From positions 1-64,000 of the forward strand of contig NZ_CAMZCS010000008.1 of NCBI RefSeq assembly GCF_947305105.1: a stretch of 64,000 nt of DNA. The letters are read 5' to 3'. A program made the position numbers and the translations under genes. Below the pieces are notes generated by a model, which was given only the letters and a program-made list of their open reading frames with translations, did no database searches and was not told where the DNA came from. This stretch comes from an uncultured Fibrobacter sp. (lineage in GTDB: Bacteria; Fibrobacterota; Fibrobacteria; Fibrobacterales; Fibrobacteraceae). How positions within the stretch are numbered: the stretch's first letter is position 1; each line of letters opens with the position of its first letter. Shown here piece by piece: positions 59,861 through 64,000 of this stretch.

Positions 59861-59934
59861 TAATTAGAGTCTAGTGTTTAGGATCTAGGATCTAGAATCT
59901 AGAGGCTAGGGGCTATTGGCTAGTTTTAATTATG
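59861..59934. repeat. CTAG-rich intergenic repeat, copy 2
   Basis: TTAGAGTCTAGTGTTTAGGATCTAGGATCTAGAATC and onwards: seven CTAG cores in 60 bp between rpsA and cmk. Same units as at 4897 and 63151. It lies inside a likely operon, so a passive terminator role is doubtful. Confidence 0.6.
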
Positions 59935-59970
59935 AACTCCTGTTGATTGTTGTGGTTAAAAGACTCAGGG

Positions 59971-60639
59971 CTACGCCACTACACCTACGTAGTCGAGAAT
60001 CTTTTGCACCTGTTGTTGGATTGAGATGTGTGTAGTGTCAATTTCAATAGCGTCGTCCGCTTTCTTGAGGGGGGCGTTCGCGCGGGAAGAATCCAGGCGG
60101 TCGCGTTCAACCAGGTTGTTGAGGACTTCTTCGAGCGTCACTTTTTCGCCCTTTTCAAGGAGTTCCTTGTAGCGGCGTTCGGCGCGGACCTTCACGTCCG
60201 TCACCATGAAAAACTTGTACTTCGCATCGGGGAAAACAACCGTACCGATATCGCGGCCGTCCAGGATGCAGCTCTGCTTCTTGCCGATTTCGCGCTGCTG
60301 CTTTGTCATCGCGGCGCGGACCGACGGGAGGGCGCAGTAGACGCTCACGTTGCTCGAGACCTTCATCCCGCGGATTTCGGATTCGCGGGAGACTCCATTA
60401 ATCAGGATGTGGTTTTCGGAGTCGAACCCGAGCGTGAGGTTAGAGAGCAGTTCGTCCATCGCCGGGCCTTCTTCGGCCGGCAGTCCCTTGTCGAGGGCGG
60501 CGAGCGTCACGGCGCGGTACATGGCGCCCGTGTCGAGGTAAGTGATACCGAGGGTCTTGGCCACAATCTTCGCGGTCGTGCTCTTCCCGGTACCGGAGCC
60601 CCCATCCAGGGCAATGACAAAACGTTCTGAATTGCTCAT
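59971..60639 (-). CDS. cmk: Cytidylate kinase
   Basis: 222 residues from the ATG at 60639. FVIALDGGSGTGKSTTAKIVAKTLGITYLDTGAMYRAVTLAAL is the P-loop and CMP-binding start. GRDIGTVVFPDAKYKFFMVTD and RAERRYKELLEKG follow, and RDRLDSSRANAPLKKADDAIEIDTTHI near the end is the family signature. Phosphorylates CMP and dCMP. A longer frame from 60660 has no support. Confidence 0.97.
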   Translation of the reverse strand: MSNSERFVIALDGGSGTGKSTTAKIVAKTLGITYLDTGAMYRAVTLAALDKGLPAEEGPAMDELLSNLTLGFDSENHILINGVSRESEIRGMKVSSNVSVYCALPSVRAAMTKQQREIGKKQSCILDGRDIGTVVFPDAKYKFFMVTDVKVRAERRYKELLEKGEKVTLEEVLNNLVERDRLDSSRANAPLKKADDAIEIDTTHISIQQQVQKILDYVGVVA

Positions 60640-60727
60640 GAGTGGGGACAAATTTAGCAAAAGGCGAGCGCCGCGTCAAAGCGATTTTTCGCTTTGGCAT
60701 GGCCGAGCCGAGCTAAAATGGCCCGTT

Positions 60728-61153
60728 TTAGTACAGGTCGTAATAGTAGTGGTACTCGACCAGGGGATCATACTGGGAGTAGATGGCCTCGGAACCATCG
60801 TCGAACACGGTCAGGAGTCCCCCATCCACTGGGAACTGGTAATAAACCCCTCTGTCATCGGAGCCTACATCGTACTCGTCGCCGTAATAGATGTACCTGT
60901 CTCTGTCGAACACCAAAACAGCATAACCATCGCCTTCGAGACGCAACGAGATGGAAAAAGACCTGCGAAGCGAACTCGCATCGTAGCAATAGTATTCGCC
61001 AAAATCATCGTAATCGCATTCTTGAGCGTAGAAATAGGTAAATGTGGCCTTGTAGACGCGGGAGCCACCGGACGTGACATAGTTGTCGGAATCGCCACAA
61101 GCCGTAAGCAACAGCGCGGCAAGAACAGCAACGAAAACCAAGCAACGTTTCAT
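60728..61153 (-). CDS. Small Tyr/Asp-rich lipoprotein, unknown
   Basis: 141 residues from the ATG at 61153, preceded by GGAGG at 6 nt. KRCLVFVAVLAALLLTACG gives Cys19. The mature part is unusually rich in Tyr and Asp (YFYAQECDYDDFGEYYCYD; EYHYYYDLY at the end), with a Cys pair. No family recognised; a beta-rich surface protein is plausible. Hairpin CAAAGCG-ATTTTT-CGCTTTG (60677-60696) lies just downstream. Confidence 0.7.
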   Translation of the reverse strand: MKRCLVFVAVLAALLLTACGDSDNYVTSGGSRVYKATFTYFYAQECDYDDFGEYYCYDASSLRRSFSISLRLEGDGYAVLVFDRDRYIYYGDEYDVGSDDRGVYYQFPVDGGLLTVFDDGSEAIYSQYDPLVEYHYYYDLY

Positions 61154-61171
61154 ATTTACCTCCAATGCAAA

Positions 61172-61192
61172 ATCCCCGAACGAATCGGGGAT
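61172..61192 (-). terminator. Terminator of the 61230-61841 lipoprotein gene
   Basis: Stem ATCCCCGA / TCGGGGAT followed on the minus strand by TTTTGC. It also lies directly upstream of the 61153 start. Confidence 0.65.
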
Positions 61193-61229
61193 CCCGCTTG
61201 ACAAACAAACTAATTTTTAACGTTCCAGA

Positions 61230-61841
61230 CTAGAAGTCCGATTCGTAGTCGCCGTGAATTTCTTCCTTGGCGCGTTCTTCGTCTTCGTCCGGTTCGTTAT
61301 AGGCTTCGGGAGCCTGCAAGTCGCGAGTGCTGCCGTACTTGCGCTTTTCTTCGTCGGTAAGCTTGTTAGTGAAGACTTCGACTTCCGGTTCGGCCTTGGC
61401 TTCTTCTTCTTCGCCCTTCAAGATCTTCTGGCCTTCTTCGATGCGGCGCTTGATGCGGGCATCTTCCATTTCCTTGAGGTTCGTGCCGACCTTGGCCTGG
61501 TCTTCGGACATCACATAGCGTTCGTTAGCCTCGTCCATGGCCTTCTTGATACCGACCAAGCGACCGTGGCGGTCGAGTTCAAGACCGGCCTTGCGGAGAG
61601 TCGAAAGCGGAAGACGGCGGGCAGCCACCTTGTATTCTTCCTTGAACTCATAGCCATCCGGGCTAATCGCATAAGCTTCGTCCTGAGTGACATATTCCAG
61701 GGCCTCTTGCCAACGGGAACTCTGCACACAGGCAGCGAAACCGGCGAGAGCGTTATCCAGCTGTTCCGGGTCCTTCGAGGAGCCCGCACAAGCAGAAAGA
61801 ATCATTGCAACAAAAGAGAGACCCAATAAAATTTTTTTCAT
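61230..61841 (-). CDS. Lipoprotein with acidic tail, unknown
   Basis: 203 residues. KKILLGLSFVAMILSACAGSS gives Cys18. The first part (AALAGFAACVQSSRWQEALEYVTQDE-like helical repeats, actual text DNALAGFAACVQSSRWQEAL) resembles a TPR-like helical domain. The last 70 residues are highly charged (EEEEAKAEPEVEVF, EPDEDEERAKEEIHGDYESDF). A TATATTTGA upstream may be the -10 box, and GGAGG precedes the ATG. Function not recognised. Confidence 0.75.
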   Translation of the reverse strand: MKKILLGLSFVAMILSACAGSSKDPEQLDNALAGFAACVQSSRWQEALEYVTQDEAYAISPDGYEFKEEYKVAARRLPLSTLRKAGLELDRHGRLVGIKKAMDEANERYVMSEDQAKVGTNLKEMEDARIKRRIEEGQKILKGEEEEAKAEPEVEVFTNKLTDEEKRKYGSTRDLQAPEAYNEPDEDEERAKEEIHGDYESDF

Positions 61842-61977
61842 AGGAAGACCTCCGAAAAATTATCCCGCATCAAATATACACATTTTTATCACAATTTCGT
61901 GAAGTTTAAACAAAATTTATCCTTGAGAATTAGTCCATAGACCAGTCGGCCCTACTTTTTCTACATTAGCGCGCATT

Positions 61978-63150
61978 ATGAGCGAAAACGCAGACATTTA
62001 CCGCATCAACACTGCCGACGGGAGAGAAATCATCCTCATCGGCACCGCCCACATTTCCCAAAGTTCCAAGGAACTGGTCCGCGAGACCATCGAGAATGAA
62101 TCTCCGGACACCGTCTGCGTTGAGCTCGACGAAGGCCGTTTCAAGTCGCTCAAGGAACCCGACCGCTGGAAAAACACCGACCTCAAACAAGTCATCAAGA
62201 AAAAGCAGTTGGCGACGCTCATCGCAAACCTCGTCCTCGGGTCGTACCAGAAGCGCATGGGCGCCCAGACCGGAGTGAAGCCAGGAGCCGAACTCAAGGA
62301 AGCCGCCGAAACCGCCGAAAGCAAAGGCGCCCAACTAGTACTGGCGGACCGGGATATCAAGATTACGCTCAAACGAACCTGGGCATGCACCCCCTGGTAC
62401 CGCAAGCTCAGCCTCTTGGGCGGGCTTTTCGCAAGCATTTTCGACAAGACCGAAATCAGCGAAGAAGAACTGGACAAGATCAAGGAACAGGACGCCCTTA
62501 GCAGCATGATGCAAGAGTTCGGCAAGTCGTTCCCCGAAGTGAAGCAGGTGCTCATCGACGAACGTGACCAGTTCCTCGCAAGCAAAATCAAGAGCGCCCC
62601 CGGCAAGAAGATTGTCGCCGTCGTCGGCGCAGGCCACATGAGGGGCATCGCGAACATCATCGAGACCGACAAGGAAATCCCGAGCGAAGAATCCATTTGC
62701 GTTATCCCCAAGGGCTCTCCCATCTGGAAAATTATCGGCTGGGCCATCCCCATCGCCATTGTCGCAAGCATCCTGTTCGTCGGTTACGAAGCTGGCTTCA
62801 AGAAAGCTGGGGAACTCAGCCTCCAGTGGGCCATGCTCACGGGCGGCGGCGCCATGCTCGGCACGATTATCGCCGGCGGGCACCCCCTCACCATTCTCGT
62901 TGCACTGGTCATGGCCCCCTTTACCGGGCTTACCCCGCTTGTAGGCGTCGGATTTTTCACGGCACTTACGCAGGTGTACATGCGCCCGCCCCGCGTGCAA
63001 GAAATGGAAACGCTGTCCGACGACGTCTGGCAAGTGAAGCGCTGGTGGAAAAACCGCGTGACCCGCGTTATCCTGTGCTTCCTTTGTCCGGGAATCCCGG
63101 CCATTATCGGGAAGATACTCGCGATATTCAAGATATATCAGGCGTTTTAG
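61978..63150 (+). CDS. TraB/GumN family membrane protein
   Basis: 390 residues. EIILIGTAHISQSSKELV, TVCVELDEGRFKSL, LVLADRDIKITLKRTW and VVGAGHMRGIANII are the TraB (PF01963) blocks with the conserved GTAHxS, ExD and GxxH. Two to three hydrophobic segments lie in the last ~130 residues. TraB-like proteins are related to Tiki metalloproteases, but the bacterial role (first linked to pheromone shutdown in Enterococcus) is not settled. TACATT lies 10 nt before the ATG. Monocistronic. Confidence 0.92.
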   Translation: MSENADIYRINTADGREIILIGTAHISQSSKELVRETIENESPDTVCVELDEGRFKSLKEPDRWKNTDLKQVIKKKQLATLIANLVLGSYQKRMGAQTGVKPGAELKEAAETAESKGAQLVLADRDIKITLKRTWACTPWYRKLSLLGGLFASIFDKTEISEEELDKIKEQDALSSMMQEFGKSFPEVKQVLIDERDQFLASKIKSAPGKKIVAVVGAGHMRGIANIIETDKEIPSEESICVIPKGSPIWKIIGWAIPIAIVASILFVGYEAGFKKAGELSLQWAMLTGGGAMLGTIIAGGHPLTILVALVMAPFTGLTPLVGVGFFTALTQVYMRPPRVQEMETLSDDVWQVKRWWKNRVTRVILCFLCPGIPAIIGKILAIFKIYQAF

Positions 63151-63231
63151 GATATTAGAGATTAGAGGCTAGAGATTAGAGGCTAGAGCGACCTTATCCT
63201 CCCTAGTCTCCAGATCCTAGATTCTAGCCCC
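63151..63231. repeat. CTAG-rich intergenic repeat, copy 3, inverted halves
   Basis: GATTAGAGGCTAGAGATTAG on the left and CCTAGTCTCCAGATCCTAG on the right of a central GCGACC; the halves are roughly complementary, so the copy may form a long hairpin between convergent genes. Confidence 0.55.
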
Positions 63232-63234
63232 ATC

Positions 63235-64000
63235 TTACCAATTCACGCCTAGTTCCACATTGTATGGCAACCCGAGAGAAGCGACACCCATCGCCTGACC
63301 AGACACCCATGCATTGACTCTGTACGGGCGGTGCCCAAGGTTATGCAACTTGACAAGGTAACGCTTACCCCTGACAAACCCGAACGATTTTTCCATGTAC
63401 CAACCGGACAATGGATATGTTCCGTTGTCGTATGTCATGGAGCCAGTCATTTCGATGCCGTCCTCCGGAGCGATTCCGAGAGTAACTACAGCCGGAGTCC
63501 AATCGTTCGGGAACCCGGTAATTTCAATCCAGAGGTCACCTTCGGGAACGACACGCTTGGACTCGTTAACATGCAACGTTATCGGCGTAGACGAACTGCA
63601 TCCGTTGTCCTGCGGGCATTCCGGTTCCACTTGATTGACGGGGTTGTCCGTCAACTTTCCGGCAAAGCGCAAATTGTCTATCCAAAGAGAATCCGCCGTA
63701 TTCAGCACAATCTGGAAACGAGCATCATGATGCTGTTCCGAAAGAACTTTCTTCACGCGGGACGGCACTCTGAACTCGTAAGACTTCCAGTTTCCAAAAT
63801 AGGGTTTCAACTGAATCTGCTCGCCAAGTTGTATTCGCTTGTTCGAAGACGGCACGTAGAGCCAAAGTTCCAGCGTACCGATCCAATACGGGTTCTGTGT
63901 ACTCGCAGGAACGAAAACATCCACGCTCATTCTCTCACCGATAACATCAAAATCCGATGTCGATATATTGCGACTTTCAATGACTTTCCACCCAGCAGGG
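63235..64000 (-). CDS. Secreted protein with carbohydrate-binding-like domain, partial (5' end beyond the window)
   Basis: At least 254 codons; the frame is open to the last base of the window, so the start lies upstream. The visible N-terminal part (GWKVIESRNISTSDFDVIGE, then MSVDVFVPASTQNPYWIGTLELWLYVPSSNK...) and LNTADSLWIDNLRFAGKL resemble a CBM-type jelly-roll (family 4/9/11-like, judged by the WIDNLRF ending). A second beta-domain, starting CSSSTPITLHVNESKRV, closes the protein. A carbohydrate-active enzyme or adhesin is likely in this organism. Confidence 0.7.
   Translation of the reverse strand, partial: PAGWKVIESRNISTSDFDVIGERMSVDVFVPASTQNPYWIGTLELWLYVPSSNKRIQLGEQIQLKPYFGNWKSYEFRVPSRVKKVLSEQHHDARFQIVLNTADSLWIDNLRFAGKLTDNPVNQVEPECPQDNGCSSSTPITLHVNESKRVVPEGDLWIEITGFPNDWTPAVVTLGIAPEDGIEMTGSMTYDNGTYPLSGWYMEKSFGFVRGKRYLVKLHNLGHRPYRVNAWVSGQAMGVASLGLPYNVELGVNW

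Noticed and set aside
58165-59874. A 569-codon plus-strand frame
   Set aside because: Antisense of rpsA; its apparent repeats mirror the six S1 domains.
1-64000. CRISPR arrays and tRNA or rRNA genes
   Set aside because: No regular direct repeats with spacers and no tRNA cloverleaf or rRNA signature were found. The 130-bp and 32-bp repeats are too few or too close to be CRISPR.

Overview
The window looks like chromosomal DNA of Fibrobacter (phylum Fibrobacterota), probably a gut cellulolytic species related to F. succinogenes. The evidence is a TIGR02147-family regulator, a paralog family best known from Fibrobacter; many lipoproteins whose lipobox is followed by long poly-serine linkers; a secreted pectinesterase with a basic C-terminal tail; and mixed base composition, G+C-rich in housekeeping genes and A+T-rich in accessory blocks. 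This identification is inference from gene content. No search was run.

Layout. 1-9.2 kb: a lipoprotein/TIGR02147 pair, a dihydrouridine synthase, an HU-type protein, purC, an unknown gene, and a two-gene glycosyltransferase unit whose larger member carries a C-terminal NPCBM-like domain. 9.2-15.5 kb: an LplT-PlsC-acyl-ACP ligase fusion, a lipoprotein, ribosomal protein L31 type B, a second lipoprotein and an orphan antitoxin. 15.5-17.5 kb: gene remnants and an AbiE-like antitoxin with a truncated toxin. 17.5-29.4 kb: a surface-glycan cluster with the Wzt ATPase, LicD, a GlfT2-like transferase, UDP-galactopyranose mutase, five more glycosyltransferases, a hexapeptide acetyltransferase and a WbsX protein. 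It is strongly A+T-rich from about 18240 onward. A second AbiE-like pair closes it (29.4-30.8 kb). 30.9-39.2 kb: a DUF4143 ATPase and envelope genes, including a frameshifted acyltransferase 3 and two convergent LTA-synthase/OpgB-like sulfatase-fold proteins. 39.3-43.0 kb: two divergent pilin-like genes and a decaying Rpn nuclease array. 43.1-50.0 kb: an orphan RND adaptor, the pectinesterase and three related Ser-linker lipoproteins. 50.0-55.4 kb: the minus-strand unit coaBC, UDG-like, dnaB, mlaE, mlaF. 55.4-64.0 kb: small envelope proteins, cmk-rpsA, a TraB-family protein and a partial secreted protein that runs off the window.

How it works together. The 17.5-29.4 kb block encodes assembly and export-tagging of a polysaccharide likely to contain galactofuranose and a LicD-type phospho-substituent, but no Wzm permease is visible. 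Envelope lipid and glycan functions recur: the Aas-like fusion, MlaFE, the LTA-synthase-like enzymes and the acyltransferase.

The most unusual signals are non-coding. (1) A family of intergenic elements has conserved flanks but variable hairpin cores (9324-9453, 17267-17362, and a looser relative at 4792-4889). (2) A 14-bp perfect inverted repeat built from 12-bp-spaced half-sites sits over an apparently leaderless promoter of the TIGR02147 gene. (3) Three 32-bp iterons lie upstream of the DUF4143 ATPase. (4) A REP-like palindromic repeat lies in frame inside coaBC. (5) TATATT-like -10 boxes recur 6-12 nt before start codons, implying many leaderless or near-leaderless mRNAs.
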